From Methylobacterium sp. C25 (GTDB lineage Bacteria; Pseudomonadota; Alphaproteobacteria; Rhizobiales; Beijerinckiaceae): DNA of 64,000 bases. The stretch lies in contig NZ_JAAUVI010000004.1 in assembly GCF_021352225.1 (NCBI RefSeq), forward strand, positions 310,001 through 374,000. Reading direction: 5' to 3'. Shown one piece after another: positions 51,443 through 59,978 of this stretch; position 1 is the first letter of the stretch, and each line of letters begins with the position of its first letter. Under the pieces are notes generated by a model. It was not told the origin of the DNA and searched no databases. It was given only the letters and a program-made list of their open reading frames with translations. A program made the translations under genes and the position numbers.

Positions 51443-53140
51443 TCAAGCCTTCCGATCCTTGCGGTTGAGGTTCGCTCGGTAGCGAAGCCGGTCGGAAGCG
51501 CCCGCTGCCAACCTCTCCCACTCCTCGAATAAGCGGATGGCGATGTCTACCAAAGTCAGGCCGTAGACAATCGCTTCGCTTGCTCGCAGTTGGACAGCGG
51601 GCTCGATCTCGGCGAACTCCAGACCCTCCACGCCGACCTGCACTCGCACGAACGCTAATTCGCGTTCATTCGTATGCACGGCGATCACGCGATCGGGCCC
51701 ATCACTGGTTTGATCCGACACCCGCGCTAGGCAGCTACGATGCACCGCTAGCACCTCTCGAGCGCCATCCGGATCAGAAAGGACAGCATCATGCACATTT
51801 CGCCGTTCCTGAACGTGCAGCGCGCCGGCTGGCAGCGCCAGACCGAATTGGACGTAATTAGCGTCTGCACCATTTCGTGTTTCGAAGATCGGACCGCGGG
51901 CTTCGAACCGCTGGCCCATCGCCGGTCGAAAGGCGAGTTCCAGCCAACCGCCCGAGAGCGCCTCGAAGGCAACAGTCGGCAATTGGCAAGCAGCATATAG
52001 CACCGCGCCGGTTTCAACCGACGTCCTTGCTTCCGCCGGGACGCCCGGCATAACGCATCCGCTCAGGGCCTCTGCGGCGATCGCGGCGAGTTTTGGGTCC
52101 AAGCCCAGTCGGTTGGGATCACGGCTAAGTGCAACTTCCAGAACATGCTGCGGTGTCACCTCCCGCGTCTGCCGTTTCGTGGTGCGGATTTGAGCCTTCT
52201 TCCACTCTGCTTCGTTAAGCTGGCGCCGCGGTATGCCTGTCTCGCCCAGGCGGCTCCTTTCCAGGGGCTTCATCTTCGCCAGGGGCGGTGCCGTCCGGCG
52301 CTCTAACTCCCGCTGCACCTTCTGCAGGGCCTGTTCGCGTTTGTAATCAGGGTTTTCTGCAATGCCGCGTCCTCTGCCCCGCTGCCGCAGGGCCTCTAGA
52401 TCTTCTGCCGTTAGGCCAAAGCGGTTGTATCTTGTCTCCTCCGTGCTCGGCATCACCCGTGCGACAGGAGGCGGATAGTCCCACGCGAGCCGTGGGGCCG
52501 AAATCTCGATCCGGCAGCGCTCATCATCCGGGAAACAAGCGCGGCTCACCAGCCTCAATGTCACCCAGAGATGTTCGCCATCGCCGACCTCGTCCCTACG
52601 CACGACGAGTGCCTTGATCGGCTCGCCACCCCAGCGCGTAGGCGTGACCCGTGCAGTCATGCGATACTCAAGCGCACCGGCGACATCACGCGGCAGCCTG
52701 ATCCTGAAGGCAAGTTCTTCCCATCGGGCAAAGCTGTAGAGCCGGTCACCCGGCTCAAAAAGTGTGCCGTCTGACAGAACGTGGTCGACAGCGATATCGA
52801 AGGGTATCTTAAGCTGTACGAACCGCGAGGGTGTCCCCTTGCGCTCAAGATACTCGATCTGCCTGTCGGTCATCTGAATGGCGCGCAGTGAAGCCTTAGC
52901 CGCCTCACGAGCATCGCCCAACCGGGCCTGGATCTGGTTTAGGTAAGCCGCCTGTCTGGCTGCGATCTCCTCACCGACCACAGTCATGATTGTGCTGAAG
53001 GCTGGTAAGCGCGAACGTAAAGCCGGATGGGCGTGATCCTGCGCGTGCTTCACGCACCCGCGGCATCCGGCTTTGATCGGCAGGAACGCGTCAGGATCAG
53101 GCTGCAGGTAGGCATAAACGGTGATTAGGCTCAAACCCAC
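51443..53140 (-). CDS. Large hypothetical protein (565 aa)
   Basis: GTG start after a GGAGAGGGAGG stretch; an internal ATG at 52987 is an alternative. The N-terminus has a CRGCVKH pair of cysteines and HAQDHAHP. Residues ~55-110 look coiled (EEIAARQAAYLNQIQARLGDAREAAKASLRAIQMTDRQIEYL). Residues ~130-225 form a beta-rich region (LAFRIRLPRDVAGALEYRMTARVTP...LWVTLRLVSRACFPDDERCRIEIS), perhaps PilZ-like. Residues ~245-330 are very basic and charged, and the C-terminal 200 residues are mixed alpha/beta. I recognise no family. It sits near the replication initiator on the same strand and may be a plasmid-borne gene. Confidence 0.7.
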   Translation of the reverse strand: MGLSLITVYAYLQPDPDAFLPIKAGCRGCVKHAQDHAHPALRSRLPAFSTIMTVVGEEIAARQAAYLNQIQARLGDAREAAKASLRAIQMTDRQIEYLERKGTPSRFVQLKIPFDIAVDHVLSDGTLFEPGDRLYSFARWEELAFRIRLPRDVAGALEYRMTARVTPTRWGGEPIKALVVRRDEVGDGEHLWVTLRLVSRACFPDDERCRIEISAPRLAWDYPPPVARVMPSTEETRYNRFGLTAEDLEALRQRGRGRGIAENPDYKREQALQKVQRELERRTAPPLAKMKPLERSRLGETGIPRRQLNEAEWKKAQIRTTKRQTREVTPQHVLEVALSRDPNRLGLDPKLAAIAAEALSGCVMPGVPAEARTSVETGAVLYAACQLPTVAFEALSGGWLELAFRPAMGQRFEARGPIFETRNGADANYVQFGLALPAGALHVQERRNVHDAVLSDPDGAREVLAVHRSCLARVSDQTSDGPDRVIAVHTNERELAFVRVQVGVEGLEFAEIEPAVQLRASEAIVYGLTLVDIAIRLFEEWERLAAGASDRLRYRANLNRKDRKA

Positions 53141-53654
53141 CCTCCCTCTCCGCCGTCTTTATTACGCACGATCAAAGAAAATTCGCCTCGGGCCTTGAAC
53201 GCCGCCGCAGGAAGAACCAAAACATTCTTGCTCGGCCGATGCATCGACCGGGCTTGCCCGTCGTGGTTGGCTCAATACAACAGCGCGGCGGGGACACAGG
53301 CTACTGTTGGGGCGCGATCACTACGCCAGGGGCACCGCAAACAGCTCGAAGCCCTTGATCGCCGGCGGCCTGCACGTCCGTCGTTAAGTCGCGAGCATCC
53401 TTTCCGCAGGCAGGGCGGGCAAGGCCAAGCGAGGGGGCTCTCATTTGAGAGCTAGACTTCGTAAGGAATGCGGCCGCCCGGGCCTTGTGCCGGGGGCGGC
53501 CCCGCTGTGCCTGCACGAGGGGGATCCGGAAAGGACTTGCCCCTCCCGCTAGTCTCCCCCAACCCCCCGAACCGACAACAATCATTCCCGGGATCGAGAG
53601 TTAATGAATTAGGCCGGGTCTTCCGATATTTTTCCTCGAGTGACGCATCTGGGC
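53141..53654. other. Gap between unknown gene and replication initiator
   Basis: About 510 bases, no supported gene. It follows the rep gene on the minus strand and could contain origin elements, but I see no clear iterons. Confidence 0.35.
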
Positions 53655-54650
53655 TCATCCCCATTCCCCGAGTGCCGGGTCATCGCTCGCTGTCCGCCGC
53701 TTCTTCTCGAACGCGCCCCGCCGCGGCCCCATTGCTACGATCGGCTCCTGCTTTTCTCGATCCAACCAGTACACTCCGTAGTCCGGCAATGCGTTCGTCT
53801 GTACGATCTTTCGCAGCTCGTGCTTGAAGCGCGGCAGCGGGCTACCCTTCCCAGATTTCTCCCACAACGTGGAAACGCTCATCTGAAAGTGCGGCTGTGG
53901 CCCCACATGTTTGCGCACCACACGATAGAGCCAGCGTTCGTAGTTGCCCGGGATGTGGAGATAGGCCTCGCTAAGTCGCAGTACGTCCCGCTTGGCCAAT
54001 GCCGTCCGCAACCAGTGGCTCAGTTTCACCCTAAGGTGTCCGCGGCTGGCGCCGAATGTCACCTCGTCAATCAGCGCGAAAGTCTGCTCTCCGCCTGGGT
54101 AACCGTTGGGTTGGATGTTCGTCGTATAGCGCGTGCCCTGCAGTCGCTCGAGGCTCGCCCGCAGCAGCATGTACTCGCGCCCGCTGCCCGTGAGGCCACG
54201 AGCCTGCATCAGCTTCCGCGGCTTCAAATGGACCACCTCCGGCACCGTGCGGTTCGGGGGCTGTTCGTGAATGAGTTGGCTGACAATTAGGATCAGCAGC
54301 TCCGCGTCGCGGATGCTCGCCACACCCCGTTCATGTGCCGGCGCCGCATGCAGCCGCCAACGGCCGCAAGGACTGGCATAGTCGATCGGCGACTGTCGTA
54401 TCCGGCTCGACAAACTAAAGAACGGTCGCTCCATCAGTGCACGTACGTCGTAGAGCGGCCAGGGCGCCCGGTGCGGCGGGGCGATAACGGGCGCGGTAGG
54501 GACGGGTTCGGCGGGGCACTCCCGGTCGAGCAGCGCCCGATCGGCATCCGAAATGAGCGGTCGCGCCGCGTCCTCTGGGTCGTCGTCGATGCCGAAGATA
54601 TCGCGGTCCAGTTCGTACGAACTCGAGATGTCAAACGTTCCGTCGTCCAT
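53655..54650 (-). CDS. Plasmid replication initiator (RPA family)
   Basis: A 331-residue protein. The family core begins with LMERPFFSLSSRIRQSPIDYASPCGRWRLHAAPAHERGVASIRDAELLILIVSQL (about residues 70-128), then HLKPRKLMQARGLTGSGREYMLLRASLERLQGTRYTTNI and the second winged-helix part LSEAYLHIPGNYERWLYRVVRKHVGPQPHF. RPA-type proteins start replication of broad-host plasmids in alpha- and betaproteobacteria. Its presence beside tRNA-targeted DNA suggests an integrated plasmid or a conjugative-element backbone. No partition genes are seen in the window. Confidence 0.88.
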   Translation of the reverse strand: MDDGTFDISSSYELDRDIFGIDDDPEDAARPLISDADRALLDRECPAEPVPTAPVIAPPHRAPWPLYDVRALMERPFFSLSSRIRQSPIDYASPCGRWRLHAAPAHERGVASIRDAELLILIVSQLIHEQPPNRTVPEVVHLKPRKLMQARGLTGSGREYMLLRASLERLQGTRYTTNIQPNGYPGGEQTFALIDEVTFGASRGHLRVKLSHWLRTALAKRDVLRLSEAYLHIPGNYERWLYRVVRKHVGPQPHFQMSVSTLWEKSGKGSPLPRFKHELRKIVQTNALPDYGVYWLDREKQEPIVAMGPRRGAFEKKRRTASDDPALGEWG

Positions 54651-54689
54651 ATTGTAGCTCCTGAATCTGCTCGCGGGGATGGACCGGGC

Positions 54690-55394
54690 TTAGCGCGTCG
54701 CCGCTTCATCGAAGTCGATCGCGGAGATCGGCTCGCCTGGATCTGGGGTCTCCATCGCCCGCAGTGCCTCGATGAGTGCCTTCGGATCGACATCCTCGAT
54801 CAGCCGGGCCAGCGTCCGACGCTCGTTGCCGAGATGCGTCAGGATGAAGCTCGCAGCTCTCTGCGCCAGGGCCGCCTTGCGCTGAGCCGACAGAAACGGG
54901 AGGGGTCGGGACAAGTCGCGTACGGCGCGCATCTCGGCTCGCTGGGCTCGCTCGGCCTTTCGCACCTGCGCCACCTCGGCCTGGATCTCGCACGCGTCCG
55001 GCGGTGCGCCCGCCTCGACCCGGGCCAGCACAGCCGTGCGGACCGCGGCGGGCGTCGACTCGGCCGACAGGGCGTAGACTGCCCCAGGGGCGAGATCCGA
55101 CACCGTGTCGGGTTCGTCGCCGAACACCCGGGCGGCCTGCATGTAGCGTTGCGCTGTCCGCTCGCTCCAGCCGAACTCCTCCCGCAGCCAGCGTCCGAAC
55201 TGGCCGTGCCGCAAGTGAGTCTTCGCCGCCTTCAGATCCCGGCCGATCGCCAGGACGCGCCGCGTCTCGCCCCGGTAAGCCGTGCGGATGCGCTCGGCGC
55301 ACCCGTTCAAGAGCGCCAGCGCCTCGGCCGGCAGGCCGTACGTCGCCCCGACGCCTTCCGCGGGGCCCCGCCCGTCATCTCGACTGTCCATCAC
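54690..55394 (-). CDS. DUF3102 domain protein (234 aa)
   Basis: The core IRTAYRGETRRVLAIGRDLKAAKTHLRHGQFGRWLREEFGWSERTAQRYMQAARVF (about residues 35-92) is the DUF3102 pattern, an HTH-containing domain common on plasmids and conjugative elements. The C-terminal half is helical and basic. It lies 39 bases upstream of the replication initiator on the same strand, so it may regulate or assist replication or partition. Confidence 0.8.
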   Translation of the reverse strand: MMDSRDDGRGPAEGVGATYGLPAEALALLNGCAERIRTAYRGETRRVLAIGRDLKAAKTHLRHGQFGRWLREEFGWSERTAQRYMQAARVFGDEPDTVSDLAPGAVYALSAESTPAAVRTAVLARVEAGAPPDACEIQAEVAQVRKAERAQRAEMRAVRDLSRPLPFLSAQRKAALAQRAASFILTHLGNERRTLARLIEDVDPKALIEALRAMETPDPGEPISAIDFDEAATR

Positions 55395-55561
55395 CTTCGT
55401 CCCATCTCCGTGTCGTGCCTCTTGCGGGGAGCGGATCCGGTATGGTTCCGATCGTGCTCGCGAGGCGATGACCCAGGACTAGCCGGTCGAGGGGGGGCGC
55501 TGCGGAATCGTCGGAATTGTCCGGGCTGGATAGGCGGTGGACCGTGGACGGAGGGAGCGGC

Positions 55562-56218
55562 TTGGGACAGGCGTTCGTCGGATTCTACTGGTCGCTCCCG
55601 GTGCCGCGCCGGCCGGTGAGGACATGGCCTCGCGATGTCGAGGCCGCCGCCAGGCTCAGCCGCACGATCCGCTACCAACTAACGCTAGTGCGCCGCTACG
55701 TGACTGAGCAGAGGGGCCGGCTTCTCGACGAGGCAGCCTTCCTTGAGCTGGCGGTCGATCGCGGCACGGACGCCGTGGCCGAAGCGCTGGCCCGACCCCT
55801 CGCGCTGTGCGCGGCCGAGGCAGCGACGCTTGTGTACGTCGACTTCTCCCTCGTACACCATTGGCGCCCGCACGGCGTCATGCAGGAGATCCTCGACGAC
55901 GCGGTCGAGAACCGCGGTATCCGCGTCCAGGATCTGCGCCCCGATCCAACGCCGATCGAAGGGATGGGTAGCGACTTCGATCCCGTGAAGCACTTCCGGC
56001 GCTGGCAGCGGCGGCAATCCTCGGAGGCTCGGGCGACGCGGGCGCGGGCCAAGGAGGAAGTTACCGATGTCGTATCGCGGTTGCCCGAGGGGGCCGGACG
56101 CTGGAGCGCTGCGGCGGACGAGCTGAACAAGCGTGGTGTTGCGACGATGACGGGACGCCGATGGACGGCTGAGGGTGTACGCAAGACCAGCGCGCGTCTG
56201 ACCCGCGAGGACACCTGA
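55562..56218 (+). CDS. Resolvase-like protein with degenerate catalytic part (218 aa)
   Basis: The end (WSAAADELNKRGVATMTGRRWTAEGVRKTSARL) is the recombinase-type C-terminal motif of serine recombinases. The N-terminal part (FVGFYWSLPVPRRPVRTW...LSRTIRYQLTLVRRYVTEQRGRLLDEAAFLE...LARCAAEAATLVYVDFS..HHWRPHG) follows the resolvase fold but lacks the Y-x-R-x-S and R-L-x-R active-site patterns. It is probably a DNA-binding relative without recombination activity. The TTG at 55562 has GGAGGG six bases ahead, better than the longer frame to 55517. It is divergent from the DUF3102/rep pair. Confidence 0.6.
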   Translation: MGQAFVGFYWSLPVPRRPVRTWPRDVEAAARLSRTIRYQLTLVRRYVTEQRGRLLDEAAFLELAVDRGTDAVAEALARPLALCAAEAATLVYVDFSLVHHWRPHGVMQEILDDAVENRGIRVQDLRPDPTPIEGMGSDFDPVKHFRRWQRRQSSEARATRARAKEEVTDVVSRLPEGAGRWSAAADELNKRGVATMTGRRWTAEGVRKTSARLTREDT

Positions 56219-57660
56219 GCGCCACTCGCGCATGGTTGTTGGCGGGGTTGGCCCGACGACCATCCCCATCGCAGCTATGGCTGAGAATTGGTCAGCGTTC
56301 AGCCATCTCTGTACCGGACTGGTCCCGACGACCCCGCAAATTCAAATCTCTCGAATTGGAGGGCGACGTGTTGATGACGTAGGGCGATGAGCAGATAGGC
56401 GATACCCTGTTACGTGCCGCCATAAGACTACGCCCGACCACGGACATCTCGGAGCGCAAACGGCTACGATCGATCCACGCGCGACAACCCCCCAACATCT
56501 TCCGCCACGAGGACCATCCTCGAGTGACCGACGCCGTGCGCTACCTCGCGCGCTAAAGCTCGACAATCTTCGATGGTCCGGGGCCGCCCACATCGAGGTC
56601 GACCCTAAAACTTCAATCCCACCATCGTTCGAATCACCCGCGACGGCGGAGAGTCTCTCACCAAGCGCAGGCGTCCAGCCCTCGCCAAGGTCCTTAGGCA
56701 GCTCGTGCCTGGTTCGCCCGAGGGCAGCGAACGCGATCGGCAGCACAAGTGCCGGACCGCACGGGACATGGGGCAGCCAATCGAATGAAATGGCCTCGCC
56801 GACACACCTCGTCTACTCGGCCAGTACGGCGGCGCTCACTCCGCTGCTGCATCAGCCGGCGTTCGTCCGTATTTGCGTGTGTGCGGAGTCATCTCCGCTG
56901 CTCGGCGCAGTAAAGGTCTACAAGGTTGGCGGGGTCACCGACTACATGGCAACGGCTTCTGGCGCCAAACTGGGCTCGAATTTTGATGCCAACATGCTCG
57001 CTGCGCGTGCCAATCTTGAGAACTGGCGTTCGTGCGCTGCGCAGCTCTTCACATCGCGTGGTCGGCACGTCTGGAACTACAGCATTGTTTAGACGTCCGA
57101 CACCAAGGACGAGATTTTTTTGCAGGCTAAATTTGGTGAATAAGCCATTTCAACCACCATAGCTGAAACCGGGCCATCTGCTGACCCGCGGTCATAACAC
57201 GCGGTCACCAACCAGAACGTCGAACGCTGTGCCCAACGCGCATAGATCGAAGCCGAAGCGCTGTTAGCGAGCTGGCTTCGAAGCGATATTCGCGAATAAC
57301 CCTTGTGAGACGATACGGCTGGGACTGGGGTGATGCCGGAGCCACTGCTCTGGCACCGGACAGCCATCCCGCTGTCCGGTTCCCTGCGAGGATAGGCTTC
57401 CGATCAGCGCTCCCGCGGACGGGCTGCGCTTCTGTCCCGCGCCGCTACCGACCTCCTCCCGCTGCACCCTACGGCCTGATGCTGGACAGGCCAATGCGCT
57501 GTACGCTCCCCGTCCCACTTTGCGCATCAGATCAATAACTTACCCAGCTACCGCTCCATTTCTCTATCCATTCGCTCCGGTTGCTGCGCGATAATCATAG
57601 AGCAACTTCTTAGCCCTAGACGCGAAACTCTCGCTGCATTCGAACTGAAGGACGCAGCCA
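56219..57660. other. 1.4-kb stretch without a supported gene
   Basis: Several frames of 60-130 codons exist on both strands (for example 56790-57092 on plus and 56342-56746 on minus) but none shows coding composition, a ribosome site or a motif. The stretch may hold decayed sequence between the plasmid-like block and the defence genes. Confidence 0.4.
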
Positions 57661-58572
57661 CTGGCCCCATCCGCCATTACTTCCCCCGCCATCCGCGATC
57701 GCGCTCAAGGCGCCCTACTTGGCCTGGCCGTCGGCGACGCCCTCGGCACGACGATCGAATTTACCCGCCGTGACGCTCAGCATCTTCATACTGAAATGCT
57801 CGGCGGCGGCCCCTTCGATCTCCGACCGGGTCAATGGACCGATGATACAGCGATGGCACTTGCGCTCGCCGATAGCCTCATCAGTTGTCAGGCTTTCAAC
57901 CCGCACGACATCGCCACCCGCTTCGTTTCGTGGTGGCAAGACGGTGTCTACAGTTGCACTCACGATTGCCGCGACATCGGTCTGACTACCCGGGAAGCGC
58001 TCGCTAGCTTCATCCGTACCGGAAATCCCTACGCCGGCTCTTCTGACCCAACCACCGGCGGCAACGGCAGCCTGATGCGCCTCGCACCGGCAGCTTTGTT
58101 TGCGCTTCATGACGACGAAGCTGCCGATCAGCTCGCCCGTAACCAAAGCCGTATTACGCACGCCGCGCCGCAGGCCGTCGAAGCCTGCGCTCTGTTGGTC
58201 CAGCTCCTGCGCGAAGCCATCTTCGGCCAGCCCGATGTTCTTCGCCCCCGCCTGTGGTCCGGCGATCTCGCCATCGCGACTATCGTGTCCGGCAGTTGGC
58301 GTAAAAAATCCCGTGATCAAATTCGATCATCAGGCTTCGTCGTCCACACGCTCGAAGCCGCCATCTGGGCCGTTGGCAATACCTCGACCTTCGAGGATGC
58401 TCTCATCTTGGCAGTGAACCTCGGCGAAGACGCGGATACAGTTGGCGCAGTGACCGGCCAGCTCGCTGGTGCCATCTACGGCGCTGCGGCCATTCCTAGT
58501 CGCTGGCTTCATACGCTCTCCTGGCGGAGCAAGCTTTTTAAGGTCGCAGATCAGCTTCTCATTAGTTGCTAA
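57661..58572 (+). CDS. ADP-ribosylglycohydrolase with non-canonical CTG start
   Basis: The family removes ADP-ribose from modified proteins or nucleic acids. The 303-residue product has all hallmarks: RAQGALLGLAVGDALGTTIEF at the N-terminus, the metal-site motif GQWTDDTAMALALADSL, GGNGSLMRLAPAAL, HAAPQAVEAC and the C-terminal metal motif NLGEDADTVGAVTGQLAGAIYG. The conserved N-terminal motif lies upstream of the first in-frame ATG (57796), and a stop codon at 57646 leaves no ATG, GTG or TTG that would include it. CTG 57661 has AAGGA eight bases ahead and is the best start. Neighbouring the Qat operon, it may act in defence or reverse an ADP-ribosylating toxin; this is inferred. Confidence 0.85.
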   Translation: MAPSAITSPAIRDRAQGALLGLAVGDALGTTIEFTRRDAQHLHTEMLGGGPFDLRPGQWTDDTAMALALADSLISCQAFNPHDIATRFVSWWQDGVYSCTHDCRDIGLTTREALASFIRTGNPYAGSSDPTTGGNGSLMRLAPAALFALHDDEAADQLARNQSRITHAAPQAVEACALLVQLLREAIFGQPDVLRPRLWSGDLAIATIVSGSWRKKSRDQIRSSGFVVHTLEAAIWAVGNTSTFEDALILAVNLGEDADTVGAVTGQLAGAIYGAAAIPSRWLHTLSWRSKLFKVADQLLISC

Positions 58573-58930
58573 CACGGCAGCAGTTGACCCATAGCTGACC
58601 CCGCGCGTCGCCACTCCAAAAGTTTGCTCCAATAGTTGAAGCAGACGTTTCGTCGGTGGCCATAATGTCATGAGTTGGCGCCCCTTCAGCGGCATCGAGC
58701 AGCCTGGCGAGCGTCTGAACACGAGCTGGATCGTTTTGCCCGGGGAAGAGTTCCTTCCGGCTTCGGCGGAAGGACACCGTCGAGGACCGCTCGCGACGCG
58801 ACGAGCGCCGCTTCAAATTTGACAGGCTCACCGTCGAAGCCCTGCTTTCCCTTATCCTGCATCTCCTTGAGCCGAACCTTACCGGATTCGCACAGTTTTG
58901 TCCCAGGAAGATCAGGAGCTGCATTGATTC
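58562..58930 (-). pseudogene. Frameshifted gene remnant
   Basis: Two frames on the minus strand each look coding but only when joined. The first reads INAAPDLPGTKLCESGKVRLKEMQDKGKQGFDGEPVKFEAALVASRAVLDGVLPPKPE and the second continues as LFPGQNDPARVQTLARLLDAAEGAPTHDIMATDETSASTIGANFWSGDARGQLW. The switch occurs near 58750. A stop precedes the first frame, so both an N-terminal loss and a frameshift are likely. It runs into the end of the ADP-ribosylglycohydrolase gene from the other strand. The family is not recognised. Confidence 0.45.
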
Positions 58931-59198
58931 AACAGCAGGCTGGCACGACTTCTCGCCTTTCTAATCCTGGTGTAGTCGTCCGATGTAGCTGAAAGACCCG
59001 TGCTGAAGCTCTTGCCTCATTCGCCGCATGGTGACACGCATGGCCTTTGCGCCTGTCCAAGCTCGCATCTCGTCGGACATCCGGAAGAATTCGACACGAT
59101 CCTCCATACGCATGCCCAGTGACGTTCGGGCCATCATGCAGGGTGGGGCTCGAAGAAGTGCCACTTACTGGGAAAGCGATGCGTTCCCGTATCAATCG

Positions 59199-59978
59199 CT
59201 AGGCCACGGCTGCTCCAGCCCTTGGAACAACCTGTCGAGAGGTATCGAGGGCATACGCAGTCAAACGCCGCAAGTTCGTAGCCAGCTGATTTCTCACCTC
59301 GCTCGCTGAAACATTCCAGACGGAAGATAGGGCATCCGCCATGCCGGAGACATCCGATGGCTTCACCGCCCGGTTGCCCTCCTGTGCGAACGGCCCGTCG
59401 GTCTCCGTGAGGACCCGATCCCTGGGCAGGCTGGCAAGCAACGCGCGTCCCCTATCGGAACGTGACATCGGCAGCCCGACCGAAAACCAACAACCCTGAT
59501 CGATAGCCCTACGCAATTGGGCCTGGCTGCCGGAGAACCAGTGTAGGATGGGCGTCCCGGCATCCGGCTCCGCACGAAGGCATTCGAGGACCTCGTCGGA
59601 AGCGCGACGGCTATGGATGGACAAGACACGACCGCCCTGCCTAGATGAAAGCTTCAAGACGGTCTTGAAGACCTTCCTTTGGATCTGAGCATGCGGCTTG
59701 AGGTCGGGAGACCCGTCTAGTCCAACCTCACCAACATATCGCGTCTGCGGAAGGAGCGCCTCGAACAAGGGAAGCTCGGCATGCCGCTCATGCGCAAGCT
59801 CCGGGTGCAAGCCTAGAGCGGTCCGAATTCGCGTGCAGTCCTTGGCCATTTCAGACGTTCGACGCCAGGCCTTCGGTGTGGTCGTCACCGACAGCACGTA
59901 GATGCGGGCCTCGTCGGCCTGTCTCACTACCATCTCGGGATCCGGGTAGAGGTCGAGATGGCAGTGGAAGTCGATCAC
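59199..59978 (-). CDS. qatD: QatD: TatD-family metal-dependent hydrolase of the Qat defence system
   Basis: A 259-residue TatD-like TIM-barrel hydrolase. Metal and active-site motifs are MIDFHCHLDLYPD at the N-terminus, the Glu in YVGEVGLDGSPDLK, SIHSRRASDE, LHWFSGSQAQL and the final Asp in VLTETDGPFA. TatD relatives are nucleases or hydrolases. Its ATG overlaps the stop of qatC by four bases, and the gene order matches Qat, an anti-phage system of four genes in which all parts are reported to be needed. It is the last gene of the operon. Confidence 0.92.
   Translation of the reverse strand: MIDFHCHLDLYPDPEMVVRQADEARIYVLSVTTTPKAWRRTSEMAKDCTRIRTALGLHPELAHERHAELPLFEALLPQTRYVGEVGLDGSPDLKPHAQIQRKVFKTVLKLSSRQGGRVLSIHSRRASDEVLECLRAEPDAGTPILHWFSGSQAQLRRAIDQGCWFSVGLPMSRSDRGRALLASLPRDRVLTETDGPFAQEGNRAVKPSDVSGMADALSSVWNVSASEVRNQLATNLRRLTAYALDTSRQVVPRAGAAVA

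Noticed and set aside
54333-55619. 428-codon open frame on the plus strand
   Set aside because: It is antisense to the replication initiator and DUF3102 gene, has no ribosome site or motif, and shows GC-driven composition.
56790-57092. 100-codon plus-strand open frame
   Set aside because: The translated sequence lacks coding character, has no ribosome site, and overlaps other frames of similar length.
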